This document shows positions 1 to 8,856 of a DNA stretch of 64,000 bases, piece after piece. Positions within the stretch are counted from its first letter, which is position 1. Each line of letters opens with the position of its first letter. Source of the DNA: Vulcanimicrobiota bacterium (lineage in GTDB: Bacteria > Vulcanimicrobiota > Vulcanimicrobiia > Vulcanimicrobiales > Vulcanimicrobiaceae); the NCBI GenBank assembly GCA_013036095.1, contig JAAXCW010000001.1:411181-475180 (forward strand), written 5' to 3'. The position numbers and the translations under genes were made by a program. The notes below the pieces were generated by a model, which was not told where the DNA came from, did no database searches, and was given only the letters and a program-made list of their open reading frames with translations.

Positions 1-311
1 AGTCCGACCAGCAACGTAGCCGCGATCAGCGCAAAACCGTGTAACCCGGTGGCGTTTGCGAAGAGTGCCATCACGACGCCGGTGAGCGAAATGAGCGACC
101 CGATAGAAAGATCGATTCCCGCCGTGATGATGACAAACGTTTCGCCTACGCCCATGATGAAGTTGTACGTGATCTGGCGAAGCACGCGGACCAGGTTATC
201 CTGCTGCAAAAAGGTCCCGTGCGCTCCAAAATTTATGACGAGCGCAACGATGACCAAGAGCGCGATGGCGCCCGCAACGCGCAGCCAGTACGCGCGAGCC
301 TGCGCTTTCAT
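1..311 (-). CDS. Sugar ABC transporter permease, RbsC type (partial, C-terminus off window)
   Basis: Inner-membrane permease subunit of a ribose/galactose-type ABC importer. The ATG at 311 begins a 103-residue N-terminal part with a hydrophobic helix at about residues 11-28 and the family motif AGIDLSIGS near residue 64; the rest lies beyond position 1. The start codon overlaps the stop of the upstream ATPase gene in an ATGA, so the two are translationally coupled. Family: BPD_transp_2 (branched-chain/ribose permeases). The substrate cannot be read from this fragment. The assignment is firm, though only a third of the protein is seen. Confidence 0.88.
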   Translation of the reverse strand, partial: MKAQARAYWLRVAGAIALLVIVALVINFGAHGTFLQQDNLVRVLRQITYNFIMGVGETFVIITAGIDLSIGSLISLTGVVMALFANATGLHGFALIAATLLVG

Positions 312-1786
312 GCAGCCGCTCCGGTCGCTGCGGCGATGACCGCGTCAGGAGTCGCGTCCGCGCGCGCGAACTCGCGCACGATCTGTCCGCCGCGGATCAC
401 GAGAATGCGATGCGCCATCCCGAGCACTTCGGGCAGTTCGCTGCTGACCATGACGATTGCCGCTCCGCCGTTTGTGAGTTTCACCATGAGATCGTAGATC
501 TCGGCCTTCGCGCCGACGTCGATGCCGCGCGTCGGCTCGTCGAAGAGAAAGACGCCTGCATTGCCGAGCAGCCACTTTGCGAGTACGACCTTTTGCTGGT
601 TTCCGCCGGAAAGATTGCGGACCAACTGCTCGGTGCCGGGCGTTCGTATTTGCAACTGGTCGATGTATTCGCGAGTCGTTTGCCGCTCTTTTGAGCGGTC
701 GATGAGTTGGTCGCGCTCCACGAACTGCCCCAGATGCGCGAGCGTCACATTTTCGCGCACGCTCATTCCCAGCACGAGGCCTTGCGCCTTGCGATCTTCG
801 GTAATGAATGCAAATCCGGCGTCGATACCGTCGCGCGGCGAACGGATGCGTATCACCCGGCCTTTCACTTCGATCGTGCCTTTTTGCGGAATATCCGCGC
901 CGGCGATCGCGCGCACGATTTCGGTCCGCCCCGCTCCGACCAAGCCCGCAAGTCCGACAATCTCGCCTTGACGCACCTCGAATGAGACGCCGTTCACGGC
1001 CGGCGCGCGCGTGAGGTCTTGGACCTTTAGCGCCACCGGGGCGCCGGACGCAACCGGCGGCAGGTCGGGGAAGTGTGACTCGAGTCGCCGTCCGACCATT
1101 GCGCGGATCACGTCGTCGGGCGGGAAATCTTTGGCCGCGCGCGTCTCGATAACTCGGCCGTCACGCAAAACGGTCACCCGATCGGCGATTTGCGGCAGTT
1201 CTTCGAGACGGTGCGAAATGTAGACGATTCCCACCCCGCGCGCTTTGAGCGTGCGGATGATTTCGAAGAGTTTGGCAATCTCGCGCTCGGTGAGCGCGGC
1301 GGTCGGCTCATCCATCACGATGAGCCGCGCGTCGCGCGACAGGACCTTGGCGATCTCGATCAGCTGCTGCTGCGCCACTCGCAGCTGCGACGTCTCGACC
1401 GTAAGCGGCAGCACAATGCCAAGTTCGGCGAAGACCGCCTCGGCACGTTTACGCGCGGCGCCTTCGTCGAGCAGCAAACCATTGGCGGGCTCATTGCCGA
1501 GCACGATGTTGTCGACCGCATTGAGCGCCGGAACCAGATTGAACTCTTGATAGATCATGCCGATGCCGAGATTTTCGGCGGCGCGCGGCGAGTCGATCGT
1601 AACGGTCTTGCCGTCTACGGCGATCTCGCCCGTGTCGGCGCGCTGCGCGCCGGCTAGGATTTTCATCAGTGTCGACTTGCCCGCGCCGTTTTCGCCGACC
1701 AACGCGTGGACTTCGCCCGCCTGCAGATCGAGCGAAACGTCTTCGAGCGCGCGAACACCGGGAAATGTTTTCCCAATGCCGCGCAT
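308..1786 (-). CDS. Sugar ABC transporter ATP-binding protein, RbsA/MglA type
   Basis: Double ATPase that powers a CUT2-family sugar importer at the cytoplasmic face. The first nucleotide-binding domain has Walker A GENGAGKST, the degenerate RbsA-type signature VAQQQLIEIA and Walker B LIVMDEPTAALT. The second has the usual weakened P-loop (GLVGAGRTE), signature LSGGNQQKV and Walker B FLFDEPTRGID. Its 492 residues match the family. Similarity to RbsA continues upstream of the ATG at 1786 (in frame ASPLLQ), so translation may start a few codons earlier at a non-standard codon; no Shine-Dalgarno is visible at 1786. It lies between the binding protein and the permease in one minus-strand operon. 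Confidence 0.93.
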   Translation of the reverse strand: MRGIGKTFPGVRALEDVSLDLQAGEVHALVGENGAGKSTLMKILAGAQRADTGEIAVDGKTVTIDSPRAAENLGIGMIYQEFNLVPALNAVDNIVLGNEPANGLLLDEGAARKRAEAVFAELGIVLPLTVETSQLRVAQQQLIEIAKVLSRDARLIVMDEPTAALTEREIAKLFEIIRTLKARGVGIVYISHRLEELPQIADRVTVLRDGRVIETRAAKDFPPDDVIRAMVGRRLESHFPDLPPVASGAPVALKVQDLTRAPAVNGVSFEVRQGEIVGLAGLVGAGRTEIVRAIAGADIPQKGTIEVKGRVIRIRSPRDGIDAGFAFITEDRKAQGLVLGMSVRENVTLAHLGQFVERDQLIDRSKERQTTREYIDQLQIRTPGTEQLVRNLSGGNQQKVVLAKWLLGNAGVFLFDEPTRGIDVGAKAEIYDLMVKLTNGGAAIVMVSSELPEVLGMAHRILVIRGGQIVREFARADATPDAVIAAATGAAA

Positions 1787-1812
1787 TTGGAGGAGCGGAC
1801 TAGCCGGCTCTG

Positions 1813-2787
1813 TTATTTCGCGTTGGCCTTCGTATAGGTTCCGACCGGAACGTCGATGCGCGCCGGAACGGTTTTGCCCGAGAAATAATCGTGGATGACG
1901 TCGATCGTCTTGGCGCCGATAACGTCGGGATGTTGAATCGCATCGCCGACCATCGAGCCGCCGGCAATAGCTGTGCGCGCTTCAGGAGATGCGTCGTACC
2001 CGACGACCGCGATGCCCTTCATACCGGCCGCTTGGATCGCCGCGACCGCACCGAGCGCGGAATCGTCGTTGATGCCGAAGATGCCTTTGAGATCTTTGTA
2101 GCGCTGCAGCACGTCGCCGGTGTCGGCGTTCGCCTTGGTGCGCGTGCCGCCCGAATCGACGTCGGCGACGACTTTGACGTTCGGACAATGCTGTGCGAGC
2201 GCCGAGCGAAAACCTTTGACCCGATCTTGGACGCTCGTGACTTCGGGTTCGTCGATGATTGCAACACTGCCCGAACCGTGCAGCGCGTTGCACATGAGCG
2301 TGCCGGCCTGCTGTCCGCCTTGCACGTTGTTCGAGGCAACGTGTGAAACCACGACGCCTTGTTTGCTCGCATTGGCGATGTCGGCCGTGAAGACCGGAAT
2401 ATTCGCGCCGTTCGCTTCAACGATTGCGCTGCCGATCGCTTGCGAGTCGTAGGGCGTCAGGATGATCGCATCGACTTTGCGCGAGATAAAGTCCTCGACT
2501 TGCGACTGCTGGCGCGAGCTGTCGCGGCTGGCGTCGACGAACGTCACTTTGTACCCGAACTTGGCGGCTTCTGATTTCATCCCGGCTTCCATCTGCTGAT
2601 AGAACTGCGCTTCGAGATCTTGAATCGAGACGCCGATCGTCTTTGGACCGGGCGAATTCACGCCGGCCGTGGTTTTGGCCGTCGTCGTGGTTCCGTTTGT
2701 CGTGGTGGTCGAACCAGAATTCGAGGAGCACGCGGGCACGAGAAGCGCAATCGCGGCGAGGGCCGCAGGGCCGAATTTCTTCAACAT
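1813..2787 (-). CDS. Sugar-binding lipoprotein of ABC importer, RbsB type
   Basis: Extracytoplasmic solute-binding protein delivering sugar to the downstream ATPase and permease. The N-terminus is a lipoprotein signal ending in lipobox VPAC (Cys at residue 20), followed by a Ser/Thr-rich linker of about 30 residues. The periplasmic-binding-protein type 1 fold then begins at KTIGVSIQDLEAQFYQ and includes DAIILTPYDS and GYDASPEA. Length is 324 aa. The start ATG is preceded by GGAGAGA at good spacing. The gene is first of the three ABC genes and 52 bp downstream of the sodium symporter gene in the same direction. Specificity (ribose, galactose, xylose or inositol) cannot be decided by eye. Confidence 0.92.
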   Translation of the reverse strand: MLKKFGPAALAAIALLVPACSSNSGSTTTTNGTTTTAKTTAGVNSPGPKTIGVSIQDLEAQFYQQMEAGMKSEAAKFGYKVTFVDASRDSSRQQSQVEDFISRKVDAIILTPYDSQAIGSAIVEANGANIPVFTADIANASKQGVVVSHVASNNVQGGQQAGTLMCNALHGSGSVAIIDEPEVTSVQDRVKGFRSALAQHCPNVKVVADVDSGGTRTKANADTGDVLQRYKDLKGIFGINDDSALGAVAAIQAAGMKGIAVVGYDASPEARTAIAGGSMVGDAIQHPDVIGAKTIDVIHDYFSGKTVPARIDVPVGTYTKANAK

Positions 2788-2839
2788 TCTCTCCTACTTT
2801 ATGGCAACGTTCGCGTTTCAGGTTATATCCACAGCGGGG

Positions 2840-4633
2840 TCAGCCCCCCTGTGAGCGCTGTGGAGAACGCACGCGCGCGCGCGAGGTCAGCCGGGCCAGC
2901 CAAACGGCCGCCACAATCACAATAACGGTGTAGATCACGCCTTGGAGGGCATGGCCGTAGAGATAGGCTCCCGTGCCGAAAAGCGCCGCATAAATGCCCA
3001 CCAGACCCAAAACCCAGCAGAGCAGCGACGCCGGAAGGCTGTCAGGAGAGGCCGGCGCTCCCGTACGGTTGCGAACTTTAGCCCAACCGGCGCCCGCAGG
3101 CCGGACTTTTTCGTAGAAGGCATCGAGCGTGGCGTCGTCCACCGGCGGCGTGAGAAACGTCACCGCAAGCCAAACGACGGTCGTGATCCCGACGGTCGTA
3201 AGCAGCACGACGTTGTCGTCGAACGTGTGTCCCGCTTTCGAAAGCGCGAAGAACGTCAGCGAAACCGCAAACGAAGCCGCCATCGCGCTCACTTCGGTCC
3301 AAGCGTTTACGCGCCACCAGAACCAGCGCAGCAAATAGACGAGGCCGGTGCCCGCGCCGATCGAGACGATCAAATGGAAGGTTTGCTGCGCGTTGTCGAG
3401 TTGGAAGGTCAACGCGATAGCCAGCAGCATCAGCACGACAGTGAATATCCGCCCGACCAGCACGTAGTGCTTCTCGGATTTATCGGGGCGTATGAAGCGC
3501 CGGTAGAGATCGTGCACGAGATAGGACGTGCCCCAGTTCAAATGCGTTTCGAGCGTCGAACGGTATGCAGCAAAGAGTCCTGCTACCATGAAACCCGCAA
3601 AACCGGCCGGTAGAAAGACGAGCATCGCGGGGTAGGCGATATCGTTGCCGAGCAGATTCGGCGGAAGATTCGGGAAGCGGTGCTGGATGTCGCCGAGCGT
3701 CGGATAGACAATCACCGACGCCAGCGCCACGATGATCCACGGCCACGGCCGCAACGCGTAATGCATGACCAGAAATAACAGCGTTCCGAAAACTGAGTCT
3801 TGTTCGGTTTTCGCCGAAAGCATGCGCTGCGCGACGTAGCTTCCGCCGCCCGGCTCGGCACCCGGATACCACGATGACCACCATGCGACCGTCAGCGGAA
3901 TCACGAAGATCGCGGCAGCCGTTTTCCAATCCGAGAAATCCGGCAGGACGTTCAATAAATTCGGATGGACCGCGTGAATATGTTGTAACAGGCCGTGCAG
4001 TCCGCCGACTTGCGAGCTGCGTATGGCGAAGAATGCCGCTGCAAACGCGCTGGTCATGGTGATGCAAAACTGCAGCATGTCGGTGACCATGACGCCCCAC
4101 AATCCGGAGATGGAGGCAAAGATCACCGGAAATGACGCGCCGATCAGCAGCGTCTCGAGTTCGGGAATGCCGAACAAGATGCTCGCAATCTTGGCAGCTG
4201 CCAAGTTGACGCTCGCAATAACGAAGCAATTGAAAAACAAACCCAAGTAAACCGCGCGGAAACCGCGCACGAAGGCCGCGGCTTTCCCGGAGTAGCGCTG
4301 CTCGTAAAATTCGAGGTCGGTCAGCACGCCGCTGCGCCGCCAAAGCCGCGCGAAGAAAAAGACCGTCGCCATGCCGGTCAGCAAAAATGCCCACCAGACC
4401 CAGTTGCCGGCGATGCCGCCAGTGCGCACGAGGTTGGTTACGAGGTTCGGCGTGTCGGTGCTGAAGGTCGTCGCGACGAGCGAGATGCCGATCAGCCACC
4501 ACGGCGCCTGCCGCCCCGCCACGAAGAACTCGGCTGTATTTTTTCCCGCTCGCCGCGCGAGGACGATCGCCGGCACGAACATGATGGCGACCGAGACGAC
4601 GATGATGACCCAATCGAGCGCAGTCAGGTGCAT
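2840..4633 (-). CDS. Sodium:solute symporter family protein
   Basis: Polytopic membrane transporter of the SSS (sodium/sugar or sodium/galactoside) family, coupling solute uptake to sodium entry. The 597-residue protein begins with a membrane segment (WVIIVVSVAIMFVPAIVLARR) followed by the family-typical TAEFFVAGR, and has about 13-14 hydrophobic helices and a conserved GAEPGGGSYVAQRML loop. It lies directly upstream of the ABC sugar importer on the same strand, so both may be co-expressed for related sugars; this is inferred from position. It diverges from the comM fragment across 68 bp. Confidence 0.88.
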   Translation of the reverse strand: MHLTALDWVIIVVSVAIMFVPAIVLARRAGKNTAEFFVAGRQAPWWLIGISLVATTFSTDTPNLVTNLVRTGGIAGNWVWWAFLLTGMATVFFFARLWRRSGVLTDLEFYEQRYSGKAAAFVRGFRAVYLGLFFNCFVIASVNLAAAKIASILFGIPELETLLIGASFPVIFASISGLWGVMVTDMLQFCITMTSAFAAAFFAIRSSQVGGLHGLLQHIHAVHPNLLNVLPDFSDWKTAAAIFVIPLTVAWWSSWYPGAEPGGGSYVAQRMLSAKTEQDSVFGTLLFLVMHYALRPWPWIIVALASVIVYPTLGDIQHRFPNLPPNLLGNDIAYPAMLVFLPAGFAGFMVAGLFAAYRSTLETHLNWGTSYLVHDLYRRFIRPDKSEKHYVLVGRIFTVVLMLLAIALTFQLDNAQQTFHLIVSIGAGTGLVYLLRWFWWRVNAWTEVSAMAASFAVSLTFFALSKAGHTFDDNVVLLTTVGITTVVWLAVTFLTPPVDDATLDAFYEKVRPAGAGWAKVRNRTGAPASPDSLPASLLCWVLGLVGIYAALFGTGAYLYGHALQGVIYTVIVIVAAVWLARLTSRARVRSPQRSQGG

Positions 4634-4701
4634 GCGGCGCGGCTTCGGCTCCCCTTAAGACGCGGCCTTTCCAACGGGCGCCCTCGGCGTGATAGGGTTA
4701 C

Positions 4702-5301
4702 GTGCTCTCACTTGCGTTTTCGGCCGCGATGCTCGGCATCGACGGTTACGTGGTGCGCGTCGAAGCCGACAGCTCGCCCGGATCTCCCACACTCGCGATC
4801 ATCGGGCTGCCGGACCGCACCTTAAATGAAGCGCGCGAACGCGTGCGCAGCGCGATCTTCAATTCGGGTTTCATGTATCCGGCGGGACGGCTGCTCATCA
4901 ACCTTTCGCCGGCTGACGTGCGCAAAGAAGGTCCGGCGTTCGATCTTTCGATCGCGCTGGCGCTGCTCGCCATGGACGAACAGATCGACCGGCTCGCGCT
5001 GCAAGACTTTGTCACCCTGGGCGAGCTCGGGCTGAACGGATCGCTCCAACCCATTGCCGGAATTCTGCCGATGGTGCTCGGGGCGCGCAACGCCGGCTTC
5101 ACGAAGATCGTCGTGCCGCGATTGAACGCCGAAGAAGCTGCGCTGGTCGAAGGCATCGATCTCTACGCGGTCGATTCGCTGCAAGATGCATGGTCCGCGA
5201 TCGCCGGAAACGGATCGAAATGGCGCACACACACGAGCGCGCCGGCCGTTTCACCGCTTGACGAAGTGCTCTACGGCGATTTTGCCGACGTGAAAGGATA
5301 A
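4702..5301 (+). pseudogene. comM: comM/yifB Mg-chelatase-like gene, 5' third only (truncated at AAA+ boundary)
   Basis: The 199 residues are the intact N-terminal S5-like (ChlI) domain of ComM/YifB, the branch-migration helicase used in natural transformation; full-length homologues have about 500 residues. The fragment ends DEVLYGDFADVKG followed at once by TAA. In the family the next residue is normally Gln of the QEHAKRAL segment that leads into the Walker A loop, so the whole AAA+ motor and C-terminal domain are missing. No other part of the window encodes them. Translation starts at GTG 4702. Truncation at this boundary, followed by accessory genes, looks like an integration junction. 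The helicase function must be lost unless the remainder lies elsewhere. Confidence 0.88.
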
Positions 5302-5305
5302 ACGC

Positions 5306-5342
5306 GCGCCTTAAGCAGTGTAATCTCCGCTGCTTGAGGCGC
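5306..5342. terminator. Imperfect 13-bp hairpin directly after truncated comM
   Basis: Left arm GCGCCTTAAGCAG (5306-5318) pairs with CTGCTTGAGGCGC (5330-5342) with one G-T wobble and an 11-nt loop. It starts 4 nt after the comM stop codon. There is no T-run, so it may be a weak terminator or part of the attachment-site arm of the integrated element. The stretch 5302-5588 contains no gene. Confidence 0.45.
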
Positions 5343-5464
5343 CTTACGGAAGCCTGGTTGCAATTTGTCTCTCCGCTCGCCTCGCTATGCCGCGCTTGGA
5401 GCGACCATCCTGCGCGCGCTACCTAAAGAAAGCGCACGGTAGTTAACGGCACGCACCCGAGGAC

Positions 5465-5487
5465 GGTCCCTCTCCTTGCGGGGACCG
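5465..5487. terminator. 7-bp GC hairpin in junction region
   Basis: CGGTCCC (5465-5471) pairs with GGGACCG (5481-5487) across a 9-nt loop. It lies in the gene-free stretch between the comM fragment and the small membrane protein gene. No T-run follows, so terminator function is uncertain. Confidence 0.3.
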
Positions 5488-5588
5488 CCCTTCAACCCCA
5501 AAGTATGGAATCGCCGACGCTCGGCGCTCGGCGCAACGCACGCTCAGCCATTTAAGTCTTTACCACGCCGCCAGCCCGGAGAAAACAC

Positions 5589-5816
5589 ATGAACAGATTC
5601 ATTTACTCATTGTGCCAGGAATATATCATTCACTACGATGGCCCAAAAAATTCAAACCGCGGTGAACACGCAATCGACGTCGGGATCGCAGGCGCCATGC
5701 TTGCGACAATCCCGGTGTTGTTCACCATGCTTGTGACGCACCGCGTGAACTCTCCCGTCGGATATGTTGCAATGGTCGAGTTCGTCCTCGCCCTGTTTAT
5801 GATGTATATTCGCTAG
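5589..5816 (+). CDS. Small two-helix membrane protein, unknown
   Basis: A 75-residue protein not recognised as any family. A short polar N-terminus (about 30 residues) is followed by two hydrophobic segments, roughly residues 31-48 (AGAMLATIPVLFTMLV) and 56-73 (GYVAMVEFVLALFMMYI), separated by a short polar turn. The ATG at 5589 follows GGAG at normal spacing in CCCGGAGAAAACACATG, which supports translation. It is the first gene after the comM breakpoint and faces the next, also membrane-located, protein convergently. The arrangement resembles small membrane effectors in mobile elements, but nothing here proves a function. Confidence 0.55.
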   Translation: MNRFIYSLCQEYIIHYDGPKNSNRGEHAIDVGIAGAMLATIPVLFTMLVTHRVNSPVGYVAMVEFVLALFMMYIR

Positions 5817-5868
5817 GGCCAGGCGCCATCCGGTGCAAAGTATCGATCATAGTATTCGACTCGCGCAT

Positions 5869-6615
5869 TCAAATAATTAGGGAGCGAAAGCGTTTTTGAG
5901 CACGCCGCTGAAACGTGAAAAGCCGAAACAAGAAAATCGCAAAAAACGGAAGCGACGTAACGGTAAAGCCGATGCCCACATCGCTTTCACCTAACAACTG
6001 CGAAGCCATTACCGCAGTACCCAGGAGACAAATCACCGACATTTCGCGAGAAAACGTACTTCTCAAAACCATATCATGACAAACGCTGTTGGGCATGGAG
6101 AGATCTTGCACCAATATCTTCCCCACTATATACATAGATAGGAAAAACGACGATAACGCACATGCGGAGAGCACCTGAAGTGCTCCTCTCAGTAGGGCTG
6201 TATTATCGGATATGTTCCCCAATGCTAGCCCCAGTCCCGGCGCCGCAGCTCCAGCCGCTACCAAGACGCATAAGAGCGGCATGGTCATACAGACCAAGAA
6301 ACGGCCGCTCCGCAACGAGCTCTTCAGAACAACGATCTGCGTGAGCTCGATGTACGTTATCCAAGCAGCAATGAACAAGATTATCAGCGGGACTTTCGAG
6401 ACAAGCCACCACGCGAGCGCCGTCAGTGCGTTCTCTCTCGGGTCGGATGAGAAATCGCTCAGCGCCGCCGTAAACGTCAAAGCCACACCGAAGACGATGT
6501 TGGCCAAATCAGGTATTTTCTTAAAGACGTTGTCTTGAACTTCGAGAATATGCGGGTCCACTTCGCGGTTGAGTTCAAAGTACGAACCAAGTCGGGAGCG
6601 CCAGCGTTCCACCAC
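5869..6615 (-). CDS. Integral membrane protein, unknown
   Basis: 248 residues with about six hydrophobic segments, for example IVFGVALTFTAALSDF, VPLIILFIAAWITYIEL, MPLLCVLVAAGAAAPGL and LPFFAIFLFRLFTF, and a basic C-terminus (QRRAQKRFRS). I do not recognise the family. The start at 6615 fits a soluble N-terminal helix of about 35 residues before the first membrane segment. It is convergent with the small membrane gene at 5589 and divergent from the secreted hydrolase at 6927. It belongs to the accessory region after the comM breakpoint. Confidence 0.6.
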   Translation of the reverse strand: MVERWRSRLGSYFELNREVDPHILEVQDNVFKKIPDLANIVFGVALTFTAALSDFSSDPRENALTALAWWLVSKVPLIILFIAAWITYIELTQIVVLKSSLRSGRFLVCMTMPLLCVLVAAGAAAPGLGLALGNISDNTALLRGALQVLSACALSSFFLSMYIVGKILVQDLSMPNSVCHDMVLRSTFSREMSVICLLGTAVMASQLLGESDVGIGFTVTSLPFFAIFLFRLFTFQRRAQKRFRSLII

Positions 6616-6869
6616 GCCTACCTGGCTGAACCATGGGGCCTACTAACAAAAGTCAGCGTGGATCCCGGATTATTGGCGCGGCTGCTGTTAATCATGTCGC
6701 TGTCCTCACCCAGCTCATGAGCCAGGCCAACACTTGGCTCAGGGCCTACCACCGTACTAGCCCAAAAGAGCCATTTCAAGAATGCTCCTGGACTGGAATG
6801 TCCGAGGTCTGATAAGCAAGCACCACGTCCCAGGAGGTCAAACCATCGAGCGCAGGGCGCACGGCAGAT

Positions 6870-6887
6870 ACTAGCCAATTTTGGCTA
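6870..6887. promoter_or_regulatory. Palindromic operator candidate upstream of hydrolase gene
   Basis: The core TAGCCAA-TT-TTGGCTA is a perfect 7+2+7 palindrome, 40 bp upstream of the hydrolase ATG. The 18-nt string from 6870 (ACTAGCCAATTTTGGCTA) matches the one at 23763-23780 in front of the lipoprotein/TPR-LuxR pair at 16 of 18 positions. The surrounding 6616-6926 stretch has no gene. Confidence 0.5.
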
Positions 6888-6926
6888 CTGTCTTTATTAG
6901 GCCGGTTGCAGCGGGGAGCCTGTTTT

Positions 6927-8336
6927 ATGAACCGGACGAACTTCCTAATCAGCGCCTCGAGCGCGATGGCCGCAGCGGGCATCCCAACCGCGGCGCTGGG
7001 CAACCTCGATATGCTCGGAAAAGATCTGGACCGACGGCTGTACCTGGATCTGTCTAACGGGGTCTTCACCCCCCAGCAAGACGGACGCGTGATTTTGGAC
7101 GCGACGTTCGACCTGCTCAAGGAAAAGGCGCACGATCCTTATCGCCCCCAGCGGACGCTGGTCATTTACTTTCACGGCGGCCTCGTGGATCGAACAAGCG
7201 CGCTTAATGGCGCCGCCCGATTGCGGCAGCCGTTTGAGGATGCCGGAGCTTTTCCGTTTTTCTTCGTGTACAACGTCGGGGCCGGCGAATCAGTGGGACA
7301 AGGGAGCGCGAATTCGACGCTGTACCCGGTCGAGGATCTCCGAGAAGTCGGACTCATTAACCGTTACATGGCACTCAACAAGGAAGACCGAATCCGTCAC
7401 GCGCTTGATCGCAGCCACGGCAGCTGGTCTCCCGGAATCGACGACGTAACGCACGTCGAAGAATTCATGCGGCACGGAGGGATTCTTAGCAATGTAGGTT
7501 GGTTGGGGTCCCTCGCGTGGGCGTACATGAAAGGCGCAATCAATAACAGCCTGCTCATAGATGCGACTAACGGCCCGGTCGACCCCGAACAGGCCGGCGG
7601 ATACGTCTTTCTACTCAAACTTCGCGATTTTCTCCATACCTTAAACCAGAACGATTACCGCATCGTCCTAATCGGCCACAGCACCGGCGCGATCTACATC
7701 AGCAAATTCATCCGCAAGGCGCATCAGGTTTTTACTTCGGAGAAAACAACCAATCAAAACTTTGAAGTTATCTTACTGGCGCCGGCAGTCAGATATGACG
7801 ATTTCCAGGAAACGCTGGCGCAGGCCGGGCGTCGCATCGCAAATCTGAGGATATTTACGATGCTCGACGCCTGGGAATCCCGCGATCATGTTCTTGCGTC
7901 GACCTTGGGCGTGTTTCTCTCGCCGTTTGCAGGCGTCTACTCACACTCGCTTCTCTATCTCATCTCCGGCGTATTCGAAGCCGAACCCGACACGCCGCTC
8001 GTCGGCCTTGATCGCTTTCGTCCCGAGAATTTCGCGTGCCTTACGCGTTTTCAAGATTGGCCGACCGGGCCAAAATGGAGAGACATAATAACGGACGCAA
8101 ACGAGCGGATGCAGGTCATCGCGCGGGGCTCGCCATTCGCGCTTTCGCCCACCGGACCCGGAGCAACGCGCGGCTGGCGAAGCTTCGCGACGGACCACGG
8201 CGACTTCCCGACGGACTATGAAACCCTCGATAGCATGGTCTATCTCGTCGGAGACGCTGCACATTGGTCCACGGAGCCGAACGCGGCACTTGACGCATGC
8301 AACGCCAACGGTGCAAGAATAAAGAATGCTCGATGA
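6927..8336 (+). CDS. Exported alpha/beta-hydrolase-fold protein (GHSTG nucleophile)
   Basis: A 469-residue putative serine hydrolase. The N-terminus from ATG 6927 (MNRTNFLISASSAMAAAG) looks like a signal peptide with a weak Tat-like NRTNFL box; GGGGAG stands 8-10 nt upstream, favouring this start over the in-frame ATG at 6906. TLVIYFHGGLVDR forms the oxyanion-side HGG loop. IVLIGHSTGAIYISKF carries the nucleophile-elbow GHSTG (Ser at about residue 254). Candidate acid and His residues lie in the C-terminal third (for example GDAAHWSTEP). Substrate is unknown. A palindrome just upstream suggests regulated expression. It could be a lipase, an esterase or a secreted effector. Confidence 0.65.
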   Translation: MNRTNFLISASSAMAAAGIPTAALGNLDMLGKDLDRRLYLDLSNGVFTPQQDGRVILDATFDLLKEKAHDPYRPQRTLVIYFHGGLVDRTSALNGAARLRQPFEDAGAFPFFFVYNVGAGESVGQGSANSTLYPVEDLREVGLINRYMALNKEDRIRHALDRSHGSWSPGIDDVTHVEEFMRHGGILSNVGWLGSLAWAYMKGAINNSLLIDATNGPVDPEQAGGYVFLLKLRDFLHTLNQNDYRIVLIGHSTGAIYISKFIRKAHQVFTSEKTTNQNFEVILLAPAVRYDDFQETLAQAGRRIANLRIFTMLDAWESRDHVLASTLGVFLSPFAGVYSHSLLYLISGVFEAEPDTPLVGLDRFRPENFACLTRFQDWPTGPKWRDIITDANERMQVIARGSPFALSPTGPGATRGWRSFATDHGDFPTDYETLDSMVYLVGDAAHWSTEPNAALDACNANGARIKNAR

Positions 8337-8427
8337 AGGGCCGTCGGACTGCGCCTTCTTTCAGTATGCAATCCAACCAATTACCGAAGCCAACACACCT
8401 TCCAATCGGTTTTAGCAAGGGAGAATA

Positions 8428-8643
8428 ATGCCTAGAAATACAAACGCTTTTTACATCGAGCCCAATGGTAGCGGCGGTTTTAAGGTCAGCAAGGGCGGCG
8501 CAGGGAAGGCAAGCGCGACGGCGCCGACGCAGAAACGGGCCATCGCTAAGGCCAAGAAAATCGACCCCGACGCGCCCATCCATGCGGCGCGCGTGCGTCA
8601 TGTTAAGAGCGGATCACCGGACAAGTTTCGAAAAGTCAAGTGA
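8428..8643 (+). CDS. DUF2188-like small protein
   Basis: 71 residues resembling DUF2188 proteins. It has an N-terminal strand (AFYIEPNGSGGFKVSKGGAG), then the family-like KASATAPTQKRAIAKAKKI segment, and ends with a basic tail. DUF2188 proteins are short, widespread and of unknown function. The ATG at 8428 follows AGGGAG at 7-nt spacing. The gene lies 91 bp downstream of the hydrolase gene on the same strand and may share its transcript. The 91-bp gap holds nothing else that I recognise. Confidence 0.65.
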   Translation: MPRNTNAFYIEPNGSGGFKVSKGGAGKASATAPTQKRAIAKAKKIDPDAPIHAARVRHVKSGSPDKFRKVK

Positions 8644-8680
8644 GAGAAAAACGCGGCTGGCAAACCAATGAAATCTGACG

Positions 8681-8842
8681 TCAGTTAGTTAGAATGTTCG
8701 TCTCACTTTGGTTCCTCGCGACCATTGAGTACAGAATCCATCCCATCAGGGCGGAAAGCACCACCTGCGACGTTAACCAGCATAAGAACTCGAGGGCGCG
8801 GACTCTCTTATTGGAGTCCCATACGTCGTTGACCCTAAGCAA
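8681..8842 (-). CDS. Possible 53-aa single-helix membrane protein
   Basis: An uninterrupted 53-codon frame from TTG 8842 to TGA 8681. It encodes a charged N-terminus followed by one strongly hydrophobic stretch (FLCWLTSQVVLSALMGWIL) and a polar tail (RNQSETNILTN). It is divergent from the gene at 8857, whose protein also starts with a membrane helix. No Shine-Dalgarno sequence is visible before the TTG. The case rests only on the believable membrane-protein composition in a stretch otherwise empty of genes. Confidence 0.3.
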   Translation of the reverse strand: MLRVNDVWDSNKRVRALEFLCWLTSQVVLSALMGWILYSMVARNQSETNILTN

Positions 8843-8856
8843 AAACGTCGGCGCTT

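Noticed and set aside
3480..4613. 377-codon minus-strand frame overlapping the symporter gene
   Set aside because: Same-strand shifted frame inside the symporter with Arg/His-rich composition. The symporter frame has clear membrane helices and family motifs.
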